Source: Nakamurella alba (GTDB taxonomy: Bacteria; Actinomycetota; Actinomycetes; Mycobacteriales; Nakamurellaceae). Taken from it: DNA of 64,000 bases. The notes under the pieces are model-generated. The model was given only the letters and a program-made list of their open reading frames with translations. It made no database searches and had not been told where the DNA came from. Position numbers and translations under genes: made by a program. Shown here piece after piece: positions 43,379-51,178 of this stretch; position 1 is the first letter of the stretch, and every line of letters begins with the position of its first letter. The DNA is taken from contig NZ_WLYK01000005.1 in the NCBI RefSeq assembly GCF_009707545.1, positions 310,001 to 374,000 of the forward strand, in the 5' to 3' direction.

Positions 43379-43960
43379 AACACGGCCTGTTCGCCAAGCC
43401 CCCGGAGGCACCGGCGACATCGTTGCGTCACTGCTCGATCACGGTCACCAATGGAGAGGTTCGGTGCCTGGGTGACATCGCGGCCCTCGGCTCCGGCCGG
43501 CATGGTGGCCTCCGCCGGCGATTCGATGCGGACTCCCATCTGTGTCCGCGCCCAGAAGTCGAGCACTGGTCGCCACCCAGAGCCCGGTGAGAAGCACAGC
43601 GGGAAGCTCTTGGTGATGACCGGTCGTCAGCGCCGGCGGGCAACGAGGTTGCTCACCAGGGTCCGGCCGACAGTCAGGGAGAGGTTGAGAGGCAGGACCG
43701 GCCATCGCCGGTGACCTCCCCTGGCCACCGGCGTCCGACGCCCATACGCTGACTGCATCGTCCGACGACGGGCAGACCTGATGATGAAACAGCAGACCGG
43801 AAAGGTCGCGCGGCTCAGTAGCGGCCCCACCTCTGGCCGGCGCTCCGATCCGACTGCGTTCGCGGTCCAATAGGCCTGGCGCACGCTCCCGCGCGGTAGC
43901 CGCGGCGGCGTTCCATGTGGAACAGGCACGTCGGCGGTGCTCCCGGCCCGAAGGGCGGCG

Positions 43961-44419
43961 TCAGCCACCCGCACCTCGACGAGCATGGCGGCGCGCCTTG
44001 TCGTGTCCGAGCCGCAGGAGGTCGACAACTTCGCCGCCGGTCGAGTCGGGACTGATCACGCAGACCCACCCGAGCGAGCCGTACACCGGATGGGCGAAGA
44101 ACGTGTCGGTCGCGGACACGTCCCAGGTGTCGGGCAGCTGCCGCCGCGGCAATCCCACCAGCCGTTCGAAGCTCTCATCGTCGACCCGGATGTTCACCCG
44201 CCAGCGCGTCGGATAGTCCAGACCCGAGCGGTCGTCGTCCGGATAGTCCTTCACGATGATCGTCCCGTACGGTTGCTCCCGCGGCATCACGCCGTCCGGC
44301 GCGTAGTACATGAAGGCGTCGCCCCAGGCGATCTCCGGAAACTCTCCGCCTCTCGCGGGGACCACCACCAGAGAACCCTCGAAGGTTCTGACTTCGGCGA
44401 TCAGTTCGTCCATGTCCAT
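43961..44419 (-). CDS. DUF6194-family protein
   Basis: 152 aa (ATG at 44419, or 44413). The sequence fits the small actinobacterial DUF6194 family: FMYYAPDGVMPREQPYGTII near residue 40, KDYPDDDRSGLDYP, RWRVNIRVDDESFERLVG, then the conserved FFAHPVYGSLGWVCVISP. Function unknown; no membrane segment or catalytic motif stands out. It is divergent from a MerR-type regulator with only 9 bp between the two start codons, so the regulator very likely controls it. Confidence 0.75.
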   Translation of the reverse strand: MDMDELIAEVRTFEGSLVVVPARGGEFPEIAWGDAFMYYAPDGVMPREQPYGTIIVKDYPDDDRSGLDYPTRWRVNIRVDDESFERLVGLPRRQLPDTWDVSATDTFFAHPVYGSLGWVCVISPDSTGGEVVDLLRLGHDKARRHARRGAGG

Positions 44420-44420
44420 G

Positions 44421-44440
44421 CTTCAAGCATGACCTTGAAG
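44421..44440. promoter_or_regulatory. Inverted repeat between divergent starts, probable MerR operator
   Basis: CTTCAAG, 6-bp spacer, CTTGAAG. The half-sites are perfect reverse complements, and CTTGAAG-like half-sites are usual for MerR-family operators. A second palindrome ATGCTTCAAGCAT (44418-44430) overlaps it. The repeat covers the start codon of merR. Confidence 0.55.
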
Positions 44441-45355
44441 TGCTTGTGTGGGGTTGTGGATCCGTACGCACAGGGCGCTGCAGACCGACCGCTGCGCACG
44501 ATCGACCTCTCCAACGAGTCGGGGTACTCCGTGCAACAGGTCCGCGACCTCGAGAGGCTCGGGGTGATCCCACCCGCGATTCGAGAGCGAAACGGATACC
44601 GGACATTCACGCGTGTTCACCTCGAGACGCTGAAGCTGTACCGCCGACTCGCCGAGGCCGCCGGCCCGGTCGCGGCCCGGCGGGTGCTGGGAATGGCCCG
44701 TCACGAATCACGCGGTGCCGTCTTCGATGCGGTCGCCCGCCTGCACGTGGTGAATGTCCGGGCACGGGACGAGACCATCGGCGGCCTGTCGGCCATTCGC
44801 CGCATGTCCGCAGAATCCGAGGAGCGAGCGGGCTCCCGCAGCGGCAGCGAACCGGGTGGGGGAGGGGAGGTCGCAGAGGAGCAGATGACCATCACGGAGT
44901 TCGCGGATGCACTGGGCGTGCGTACCTCGACGCTACGGTTCTGGGAGCGGGAGGGCCTGATCCATCCGGAACGGATCGGCAGTCAACGTGCGCGCCTCTA
45001 TCCGCCGGGGGCTGTTGGGGAAGGACGGCTGGTCGCCGCGCTCCGCGCTGCCGGGCAGGGCATCCCCGCGGTCCGGGCCACCATGACCGATCTCGGCCGG
45101 GGCGCGGACATCACGACAGTGGCCGCGCTCCTCGAGCGCCGGCTCGACTTGATCGCCACCAGAACTGCACAGCTGCTCCGACTCGGCGCAGACCTCGTTG
45201 AGCTGTTCGAAGAGATCCAGTCCTCCGGGTCTCCCGGCGGTGCCGAACCCCCGAAGCCATCGGACGACGAGCAGAACTCCGGAGCCGCGTCCGCTGATGT
45301 TTCACGTGAAACGGAGCCGAGCACGGAAGACCGCTCCACGGCACACGCCGAATGA
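44429..45355 (+). CDS. MerR-family regulator with two MerR-type HTH domains
   Basis: 308 aa if it starts at the ATG at 44429; a GTG at 44456 is possible. The first winged helix (~22-75) reads TIDLSNESGYSVQQVRDLER and IPPAIRERNGYRTFTRVHLE. The second (~152-220) reads MTITEFADALGVRTSTLRFW and EREGLIHPERIGSQRARLYP. The helices that usually carry the dimer coiled coil follow, then an acidic Ser/Gly-rich tail containing DVSRET, encoded by a parS site. No effector-binding domain is visible. Known tandem-MerR proteins of actinobacteria act as local regulators. The target is presumably the divergent DUF6194 gene. Confidence 0.8.
   Translation: MTLKCLCGVVDPYAQGAADRPLRTIDLSNESGYSVQQVRDLERLGVIPPAIRERNGYRTFTRVHLETLKLYRRLAEAAGPVAARRVLGMARHESRGAVFDAVARLHVVNVRARDETIGGLSAIRRMSAESEERAGSRSGSEPGGGGEVAEEQMTITEFADALGVRTSTLRFWEREGLIHPERIGSQRARLYPPGAVGEGRLVAALRAAGQGIPAVRATMTDLGRGADITTVAALLERRLDLIATRTAQLLRLGADLVELFEEIQSSGSPGGAEPPKPSDDEQNSGAASADVSRETEPSTEDRSTAHAE
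45298..45313. other. parS: parS site within the 3' end of merR
   Basis: TGTTTCACGTGAAACG, 15 of 16 consensus positions, read in frame as DVSRE(T) near the MerR C-terminus. Confidence 0.92.
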
Positions 45356-45460
45356 TCGCCGGCGCCACGCCCAACTACCCAACGCCAGAGCGAGAGATCT
45401 GCCGACCTCAGGAGCCTCGGCGTACAGCCGCCCACCGGACACCCTCCGGCGCCGCAAGAG

Positions 45461-45512
45461 TTGTCCACACGACTGATCCACAACGGTGGACGGAATGACA
45501 GGCATGTCATTC
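45461..45512 (+). repeat. Composite DnaA-box/palindrome repeat, unit 1
   Basis: TTGTCCACA at 45461, TGATCCACA at 45474 (13 bp later), an inverted GGTGGAC at 45485, then the palindrome GAATGACA-N4-TGTCATTC at 45493-45512. The first box is the perfect actinobacterial DnaA box. Confidence 0.8.
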
Positions 45513-45594
45513 GCACCCAGGATGCCAACCGGTCAACGGATGTCGCTCGATCCGCATCAAGGGCCTCGACCGCCCGTCATGGCTGGTGACAAAG

Positions 45595-45645
45595 TTGTCC
45601 ACAGCCGCTGTCCACACTGGGGATCGAATCACATCCGTGTAGTTC
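45595..45645 (+). repeat. Composite DnaA-box/palindrome repeat, unit 2
   Basis: TTGTCCACA at 45595, CTGTCCACA at 45608 (13 bp), then GAATCACA-N4-TGTAGTTC at 45626-45645. Same spacing as units 1 and 3 although the linker bases differ. Confidence 0.8.
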
Positions 45646-45674
45646 AGGAAGACCGACCCGCAGTGCGTTCCACT

Positions 45675-45725
45675 GTGTCCACATGCGTTGTCCACACGGT
45701 GGACAGAACTACATCCCTGTCATTC
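45675..45725 (+). repeat. Composite DnaA-box/palindrome repeat, unit 3
   Basis: GTGTCCACA at 45675, TTGTCCACA at 45688 (13 bp), inverted GGTGGAC at 45698, then GAACTACA-N4-TGTCATTC at 45706-45725. Confidence 0.8.
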
Positions 45726-46081
45726 GGCCGAGACCTCTTACCGACAGACCGGCGACGCCGTCGATGCCAACAGCTGCCGGAGCAGGCCGCATCCCACCGA
45801 TGGGTACGCCCGTACGTCGAGCACGATGCCGGGGCGGCCAGGGCCACGGGACCGCCCGTCCCGATCACGTCGTGGCCGGCGATTCGCGCAGCACGGCGCC
45901 AGGTCCGGTCGGCGCTCATTCCCTGCGCGGCCACGCCGCTCGACCCGCACAGTCGACGATGGTCGGGAACGAGACGGGAGCGACAGTCGGGACCGAGACG
46001 GCGGCGCCCCACCGACCGAGAGGAGGGTCGACGGTGGGATTGAGTAAGCGGCGACCATGATCGAGACCGTCCTCGACTGTG
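45726..46081. other. Intergenic stretch between the box array and the 119-bp repeat
   Basis: No credible gene. It holds a short run of GGGA(A/C)CGAGACGG repeats near 45963-46000. Frames on both strands are Arg/Thr-rich shadows. Confidence 0.45.
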
Positions 46082-46319
46082 CCGGGCGCGTGATCCCGCC
46101 CGATGACCGCACGTTGGTCCGTCGGACGGTCGCGGAGGGTGGTCGCGGGAGCGACGCACCGGCCGGTCACCCGCCGCAATCACATCTGCCGCCGTGGGAA
46201 CCGGGCGCGTGATCCCGCCCGATGACCGCATGTTGGTCGGACAGACGGTCGCGGAGGGTGGTCGCGGGAGTAACGCACCGGCCGGCCACCCGCCGCAATC
46301 ACATCAGCCGCCATGGGAA
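46082..46319 (+). repeat. 119-bp tandem duplication
   Basis: 46082-46200 and 46201-46319 are nearly identical (both begin CCGGGCGCGTGATCCCGCCC and end CCG(T/A)GGGAA). A third copy begins at 46320 but stops after ~8 bp. It lies downstream of rsmG, outside any gene. Confidence 0.9.
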
Positions 46320-46495
46320 CCGGGCGGGCGGACCGTGGTTGCGGACGCACCGGTCGACACACACACCCGAGTGGATGTGGACGCATCGGCAGATGCGGCG
46401 GCCCGCCGGCCGAGAGCCGAACAGCCTGAGCCAGGTCACCGGAGATGGCAGACGGTTGCAGCGACCCGCGCGACGGCGTCCCGAAGAACCGGCGC

Positions 46496-47302
46496 TCAGC
46501 CGCGCGCGGACCGACCGGAGCGGCGAGAGGATCGCGAGGACCGCCCCGCAGCAGCGGGTCGAGCGCCCATCACCCCGCGAACCACCTGGGTGGGTGGATC
46601 CACCACGCCCGCACCGACAGGGATCACCGACAGTTCGGCGAGCCCGAGCCGGAGGAGCGCGGCGCGATCACGCTCGATCTCCTCCGACGCGCTGGAACCC
46701 TTGAGTGCCAATAACTCGCCGCCGGTCCGGAGGAACGGGACGGACCAGCCGGCCAGCTTGGCCAGCGGTGCCACCGCGCGGGAGGTCGCTGCGTCGGCAC
46801 CCCCGTGGGTGGCAGCCACCTGCTCCGCCCGTCCCCGGACGACCTCACAGTTCTCGAGTCCAAGGGCCGCGATCGCCGCCACCAGGAACGCGCAGCGTCG
46901 CTCCAGTGGTTCGACCAGCACCAGCCGGCAGTCGGGTCGGGCGATGGCCATCGGAATGCCGGGGAGACCGGCGCCGCTGCCGATGTCGACGATGGTGCCG
47001 TCGGCCGGGAGCAGGGGAGCGGCGACCGCGGAGTTCAGCACGTGCCGGCTCCACAGCCGGGCCCGCTCCCGCGGGCCGATCAGCCCGTGCAGGATGCCGT
47101 CGGTCGCCAGCAGCTCGACATACCGGCGTGCCCGGTCGACGCCGTCGCCGAACACGTCGGCGGTCATCTCCGGTTCCGGCTCCACCGGCACGGCCATCGC
47201 CGCGGCGGGCTCCACCGGACCGTGATCCGGGACGGCCGGCACGGCATCTCGGCGCCCGCTCGCACCGAGGTCATCCGAGCCGGCGGCGGGACCGCCTGTC
47301 AC
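46496..47302 (-). CDS. rsmG: 16S rRNA m7G methyltransferase RsmG (GidB)
   Basis: 268 aa from the GTG at 47302 (GGAG 5 bp upstream); an internal ATG at residue 36 is possible. After a ~45-residue disordered start, the fold is typical: RARRYVELLATDGILHGLIG, RHVLNSAVAAPLLP, the SAM loop VDIGSGAGLPGIPMAIA (~105-121), VEPLERRCAFL and SRAVAPLAKLAGW. RsmG methylates N7 of G527 (E. coli numbering) in 16S rRNA; loss gives low-level streptomycin resistance in relatives. The last ~35 residues are a Ser/Arg-rich tail. It is the last gene of the rpmH-rnpA-yidD-yidC-jag-rsmG run. Confidence 0.93.
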   Translation of the reverse strand: MTGGPAAGSDDLGASGRRDAVPAVPDHGPVEPAAAMAVPVEPEPEMTADVFGDGVDRARRYVELLATDGILHGLIGPRERARLWSRHVLNSAVAAPLLPADGTIVDIGSGAGLPGIPMAIARPDCRLVLVEPLERRCAFLVAAIAALGLENCEVVRGRAEQVAATHGGADAATSRAVAPLAKLAGWSVPFLRTGGELLALKGSSASEEIERDRAALLRLGLAELSVIPVGAGVVDPPTQVVRGVMGARPAAAGRSSRSSRRSGRSARG

Positions 47303-47357
47303 CGGAGCTCCATCGTCACCGTGACGGATCTACCGACGACCGTCGTGCCCACGCGAA

Positions 47358-47394
47358 ACGACCGGCGGCGGCCGTTCGGGCCGCCGCCGGTCGT
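47358..47394 (-). terminator. Strong hairpin between jag and rsmG
   Basis: A perfect 16-bp stem (47358-47373 with 47379-47394) with loop GTTCG, very GC-rich. There is no T-tract, as is common for actinobacterial terminators. It lies in the 115-bp gap and could end or attenuate transcription into rsmG. Confidence 0.6.
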
Positions 47395-47417
47395 CCGGAA
47401 CGCAACCGGGATCAACG

Positions 47418-47969
47418 TCAGGAAGCGGGGGAGACCACCACGCGACGCCGCGGCTCCTCGCCCTCGCTCGACGACTCGACGCCCTCGACGGTGGCGACCG
47501 CGTCGTGCACGATCTTCCGCTCGAACGGGTTCATGGCGGGCAGCTTCACCGGGGCGCCGTCGTCGAGCGCCTCCTGCGCGGACCGAAGGCCGAGAGCGGT
47601 CAGCTCCTCCCGGCGCTTCGCGCGGTACCCGGCGATGTCGAGCATCAGCCGCGAACGCTGCCCGGTCTCGGCGGTGGCCGCCAGGCGGGTCAGCTCCTGC
47701 AGCGCATCGAGGACCTCGCCGCGCTCACCGACCAGCTTGTCGATGTCACCGTCGCCGATGATCGAGACGACGGCGCGCTCGCCCTCGACGTCCAGGTCGA
47801 TGTCACCGTCGTAGTCGAGGATGTCGAGCAGTCGCTCGAGGTAGTCGCCGGCGGCGTCGCCCTCGGCGACGAGGTCGCCGGCATGGCCGCGGCCGCGGGA
47901 CGGGGTGCTGGGCACATCTTCGACGGCATCGGTGCCGTCGGTGAGGATGTCGGTGCTGGTGTCGGTCAT
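47418..47969 (-). CDS. jag: Jag/KhpB-type RNA-binding protein (KH + R3H)
   Basis: 183 aa. The first ~35 residues are acidic and disordered. A KH-type domain follows (YLERLLDILDYDGDIDLDVE, IGDGDIDKLVGERGEVLDAL), with GERGE in place of the GxxG loop. The R3H domain is at the end (RAKRREELTALGLRSAQEAL, LPAMNPFERKIVHDAVA), with the R-x3-H equivalent reading R-K-I-V-H. Jag/KhpB proteins bind RNA and are always encoded beside yidC, as here (98 bp gap). The N-terminal Jag-N domain of Firmicutes is absent, as is normal in actinobacteria. Confidence 0.93.
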   Translation of the reverse strand: MTDTSTDILTDGTDAVEDVPSTPSRGRGHAGDLVAEGDAAGDYLERLLDILDYDGDIDLDVEGERAVVSIIGDGDIDKLVGERGEVLDALQELTRLAATAETGQRSRLMLDIAGYRAKRREELTALGLRSAQEALDDGAPVKLPAMNPFERKIVHDAVATVEGVESSSEGEEPRRRVVVSPAS

Positions 47970-48067
47970 GAGGTCACCTCGGATAACTGGCGGTGCCGGG
48001 ACGATCCCGGTGGTCTGGTGGGCGGCTCGCGCCGTGGCGCAGGTCGCTGGCGGTCAGGTCGCGAAGG

Positions 48068-49330
48068 TCAGCGACGGTTGCCGGGCTTCTTCTTGCGGTT
48101 GTTCGACGGCCTGTTCGGCGACCGTCCGCCGGGTCGTTGGCCGCCGCCGTTCCGGCTCGCACCGCCGGACGCACCGGCGCCGGCCGCTGAACCTCCCGCC
48201 GCGCCGTTGCTCGCAGTGCCGTTCGCCGCGCCACCGCCCGCGGAACCTCCGCCGCCCGCGGCGGTCGTGTTCGCGCCGCCGTCGTTCGGATCCGGATTCG
48301 TCGCAGGCTGTTTCGTCAACGAGGTCCCGGTCGGCGGATCGGCCGGCTGCTCGGTCCGGCTCTTCGGCTGGACCACCGGCCGGGCCTTGGCCCCCGCCAC
48401 CGGCTTCGCACCGGGCTTGGGCTTGGCACCCGGGGTCGGCTTGGAGAACTTGGCGGCTTCTTTCGCCTCTTCGACGATCAGCGCCTGGGCAGCCTTCTTG
48501 CGGTCCTGCATCCGGTGCGCGACCCACAGCTGCCCGAAGGTCCAGCTGTTGTTGGCCAGCCAGTAGAAGAGGATCGCCAGCGGGAAGAAGGGGCCACCGA
48601 CGACGACGAACACCGGGAACACGAACATCATCAGCTTGTTCATGATCGCGGTCTGGGGGGTGGCGGCCGCCTCCGGGTTGATCTCCCGCTGCCGCAGCAC
48701 GGACCGGCGGGAGGTCAGGAAGGTGGCGAAGCCGGCCAGGATGGTCAGCGGGATGCCGACGGTGATGATCGTGCCGCGGTCGCCGGCCATGTGCAGCAGC
48801 TGGTCCGCGGGCATCGTCATCGACGACGACAGCGGAGCCCCGCCGAAGATCTTCGCGAGCCCGAACGACTGCACGTCCGATGCGCCGAAGAAGTAGACGT
48901 TCTGCCGGAACCCGAATCCGGTCTCCGAGCCCGCTTCCGGGACCGGCTGGAACATCCGCAGCACGTGGAACAGACCGATGAAGACGGGTGCCTGGACCAG
49001 CGCGGGCAGGCAGCTCGAGAGCGGGTTGACGCCCGACTCCTTGTTGAGCTTCATCATCTCTTCGGCGAGACGCTGCCGGTCGTCCTTGTACTTCTCGCGC
49101 AGCCGCTTCATCTCGGGCTGGACGGCCTGCATCTTGAGCTGGCTGTCCATCTGCTTGAGGAACGGCTTGAACAGGATCAGCCGGAGGGTGAAGACGAGGA
49201 AGACGACCGAGAGCACCCAGGCCCACGAGTTGTCGTACCCCATGAAGGAGCCGAACACCTTGTGCCAGACCCACATGATCCCGGAGACCGGGTAGTAGAT
49301 GTAGTCCAGCGAGAAAAAGTTGAACGTCAC
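48068..49330 (-). CDS. yidC: Membrane protein insertase YidC (Oxa1 family)
   Basis: 420 aa from the GTG at 49330. It begins with FFSLDYIYYPVSGIMWVWHK and the first insertase helix (WAWVLSVVFLVFTLRLILFK, carrying the conserved groove Arg). The cytosolic helical hairpin follows (QPEMKRLREKYKDDRQRLAE), then the helices LSSCLPALVQAPVFIGLFHV, TVGIPLTILAGFATFL and PFFPLAILFYWLANNSWTFG. The ~130-residue C-terminal tail is Lys/Pro then Gly/Ala/Asn-rich and ends in basic residues (NNRKKKPGNRR), which would contact the ribosome. YidC inserts membrane proteins alone or with SecYEG. The start overlaps the yidD stop. Confidence 0.95.
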   Translation of the reverse strand: MTFNFFSLDYIYYPVSGIMWVWHKVFGSFMGYDNSWAWVLSVVFLVFTLRLILFKPFLKQMDSQLKMQAVQPEMKRLREKYKDDRQRLAEEMMKLNKESGVNPLSSCLPALVQAPVFIGLFHVLRMFQPVPEAGSETGFGFRQNVYFFGASDVQSFGLAKIFGGAPLSSSMTMPADQLLHMAGDRGTIITVGIPLTILAGFATFLTSRRSVLRQREINPEAAATPQTAIMNKLMMFVFPVFVVVGGPFFPLAILFYWLANNSWTFGQLWVAHRMQDRKKAAQALIVEEAKEAAKFSKPTPGAKPKPGAKPVAGAKARPVVQPKSRTEQPADPPTGTSLTKQPATNPDPNDGGANTTAAGGGGSAGGGAANGTASNGAAGGSAAGAGASGGASRNGGGQRPGGRSPNRPSNNRKKKPGNRR

Positions 49331-49770
49331 GCCGCGGTGCTCTTCTCCGATGAGGGGCTGGATCGTCCGGGACCGGACGGGGCTTCGTGATGGTGGTCCG
49401 CACCGCAGGCCGACGCCGCGGCAACGATGCTCGGGCCACCGGATCCGGCGACGACCGGGCCGCGGCTCGCGCCGTGCTCACAGGTCGTTCCCATCGGATC
49501 CACGGACGTTGAACTCCCGTGCGCGCCGCTGCGTTCCCGACGCGGCGGCACATGATCGATCCCGCCGTCGCTCCACGGATGGCAGCGCCCGAGCCGACGA
49601 ACCGTCAACCAGCTGCCCTTGAATGCACCGTGCTCGCGCAACGCGGTCACCGCATACGTCGAGCAGGTCGGGTAATAGCGACAGGTCGCCGGGGTGTACG
49701 GCGTGATGAAGCGTTGGTAGAAGCGGATCGGCGCGATGAGCAGCCAGGCCACCGGCCCCGGGCGTCTCAC
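49327..49770 (-). CDS. yidD: YidD, membrane protein insertion efficiency factor
   Basis: 147 aa; the GTG at 49770 overlaps the rnpA stop (GTGA). The conserved core fills the first ~75 residues: LLIAPIRFYQRFITPYTPAT, CRYYPTCSTYAVTALREHGA and GSWLTVRRLGRCHPWSDGGI, with the three family cysteines. YidD aids insertion of proteins by YidC. The last ~70 residues are a Ser/Gly/His-rich extension beyond the usual 70-100 aa size, running into the yidC start. Confidence 0.93.
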   Translation of the reverse strand: MRRPGPVAWLLIAPIRFYQRFITPYTPATCRYYPTCSTYAVTALREHGAFKGSWLTVRRLGRCHPWSDGGIDHVPPRRERSGAHGSSTSVDPMGTTCEHGASRGPVVAGSGGPSIVAAASACGADHHHEAPSGPGRSSPSSEKSTAA

Positions 49771-50114
49771 CGGGCCGCCTTGCGCAGCGCCGAGGCGATG
49801 CCGGACCCGAGATCACTTGCCAGGGCAGCGGAATCGGCGTCAGCAGCGGCGGGCAGTGCCCGGATCACCAGGTCGGTCCCCGGCGGCAGCGTGGCCAGCC
49901 GTTCGCGGACGATCGGCCGCAGACGGCGGGTGATCCGGTGCCGGACCACGGATCCGCCGATCTTCCCGGACACCACGAAACCCGCCCTCGCGGGCATCTG
50001 CCGATCGGTGGTCAGCAGATGGACGACGAGACGGCGGGTTCCGGCGCGGCGCCCGGAGCGCACCACAGCGGCGAATTCACCGGAGGTGTGCAGGCGGGCG
50101 GCCGTCGGGAGCAC
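49767..50114 (-). CDS. rnpA: Ribonuclease P protein component
   Basis: 115 aa from a GTG at 50114. The RNase P protein fold is visible as RLHTSGEFAAVVRSGRRAG at the start and the RNR-like helix GGSVVRHRITRRLRPIVRER, where the usual R-N-R is R-H-R. RnpA binds the catalytic RNA and helps cut 5' leaders from tRNA precursors. It lies 36 bp after rpmH, the universal order. Confidence 0.93.
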   Translation of the reverse strand: MLPTAARLHTSGEFAAVVRSGRRAGTRRLVVHLLTTDRQMPARAGFVVSGKIGGSVVRHRITRRLRPIVRERLATLPPGTDLVIRALPAAADADSAALASDLGSGIASALRKAAR

Positions 50115-50150
50115 AGGCGTGTCCGCGGGTCGACCGGAGCGGTCGACCGG

Positions 50151-50288
50151 TCAGGCCGACAGCTCGTCGCGGCCCTTGCGGCGGCGGGCGGCCAGGATGG
50201 CGCGGCCGGCGCGGGTACGCATGCGCAGACGGAAGCCGTGGGTCTTGGCCCGGCGCCGGTTGTTGGGCTGGAAGGTGCGCTTGCTCAC
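50151..50288 (-). CDS. rpmH: Ribosomal protein bL34
   Basis: 45 aa, starting at the GTG at 50288 with GGAGA 7 bp upstream. [20 protein letters not shown] and [18 protein letters not shown] are near-invariant for L34. It lies first in the leftward operon, with a ~230-nt leader. Confidence 0.97.
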   Translation of the reverse strand: MSKRTFQPNNRRRAKTHGFRLRMRTRAGRAILAARRRKGRDELSA

Positions 50289-50527
50289 GGTGATCTCTCC
50301 AAGGTGTGTACTGCCGACCTGTGTCGTGCTGGTGATGCTGTACTGCCGGTGTTGCGGTCCTGCCACTGCGTCGGGTGGTGCCGTCGCGCCTGCCGGTACG
50401 AAGCCGGAACAGGCACGACACCGACGGTGACAGGGCAGGTCCGGAGTCCGACACCGTGAAGTTTCCACGGCACGCGTCGACCCCGGACAACGGCATGCAG
50501 CAGCCCACACCGATCGGGTCTGTACCC

Positions 50528-50556
50528 AGGGTAGAGACCGGCAGGGAGCGGGTCAA
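50528..50556 (-). promoter_or_regulatory. Promoter of the rpmH operon
   Basis: On the minus strand: TTGACC (50556-50551), a 17-bp spacer and TACCCT (50533-50528). Both hexamers and the spacing fit a housekeeping sigma-70 promoter. Transcription would start near 50521. Confidence 0.7.
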
Positions 50557-50976
50557 ACCGATCGGCATCCGGAAGCCTCCGGATGGGACTTCGTTCCGGG
50601 TCCGGAAGCCGCCGACCGAACGGCCCACCGAAGTCCACCCGGACGTGCCGGCTCGGCATCCGTAGAGCCGGAACCGGACGCTCGGTGACGGTCGCCACCG
50701 ACGACCCCCGCCGGGCCGGCGACTGCCGGAACACAGCAGCCGAACGGCAGGTGGACGGGGTCCGAACACGGTCCGTACGCTGCCGCACGGTGCGCTGCAC
50801 GGCGTCCACCTGCGCTGACCATGATCGCTCCCGGATGTCCGGATCCCCACGGTTCACCCACCGGGTCCGGTCACCGTGCGCTCATCGGTGACCAGAACAT
50901 CCCGTCTGTCCATTTGGTTCCACGGAACACTTCTCGCGCAACACGCCGGGCCGGATGCTTGCCCTGACCGGCCGTC

Positions 50977-51006
50977 TTGTGGTCGGGCGAGTTCTGTTGT
51001 TAGCTT
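50977..51006 (+). promoter_or_regulatory. Candidate dnaA promoter
   Basis: TTGTGG (50977), 18-bp spacer, TAGCTT (51001-51006). The distance to the start codon leaves a leader of ~165 nt that carries the DnaA boxes. Confidence 0.45.
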
Positions 51007-51107
51007 CTCGTCGCGTGGCCAGAGCAGACGAGGGCTCCCACCGACAGTTGCACGACGGTGATGACCCGAACGGCACCCCGGGGGGTCCGGCCGCCGGCGC
51101 GGCAGAG

Positions 51108-51140
51108 TTGTCCACTCCCTGTGGACAACTCTGTGGACAG
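51108..51140. promoter_or_regulatory. DnaA boxes upstream of dnaA
   Basis: TTGTCCACT (51108), then inverted TGTGGACAA (51120) and TGTGGACAG (51132). The first two form an inverted pair. They lie 39-71 bp before the start codon and suggest DnaA autoregulation; they may also be part of the origin. Confidence 0.8.
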
Positions 51141-51178
51141 CGTTCCGGTGTCCGTAGAGCAGAGGGAGAATCCGGTTC

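Larger units (their letters stand above)
40398..43960. other. Geneless 3.5-kb centromere-like tract with parS sites
   Basis: Between parA and the DUF6194 gene I see no credible coding frame. All frames are Arg/Pro/Ser/Thr-rich, without hydrophobic cores or ribosome sites, and the two strands compete equally. The tract carries five exact or near-exact parS sites (plus one in parA) and several imperfect direct repeats. In most actinobacteria parA is separated from rsmG by only a short gap, so this is an expanded segment. It probably serves as the main ParB loading zone. Confidence 0.6.
50557..51178. other. rpmH-dnaA intergenic region
   Basis: About 620 bp between the rpmH promoter and dnaA. 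The left half shows only shadow frames. The right half holds a dnaA promoter candidate and three DnaA boxes. A parS-like GGTTCCACGGAACA at 50915-50928 lacks two central bases and is not counted as a site. Confidence 0.55.

Noticed and set aside
43016-43714. 232-aa plus-strand frame before the DUF6194 gene
   Set aside because: Arg/Pro-rich translation with no recognisable fold, crosses direct repeats, and lacks a ribosome site.
43910-43923. parS-like GTTCCATGTGGAAC
   Set aside because: The central CACGTG is changed to CATGTG and both arms carry C instead of T. ParB is unlikely to bind it well, so it is not listed as parS.
15000-45000. CRISPR array
   Set aside because: None of the repeats seen has the regular 23-47 bp repeat plus unique spacer layout, and no cas gene is present.
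50915-50928. parS-like GGTTCCACGGAACA
   Set aside because: Two central bases are missing, which shifts the half-sites; probably chance.
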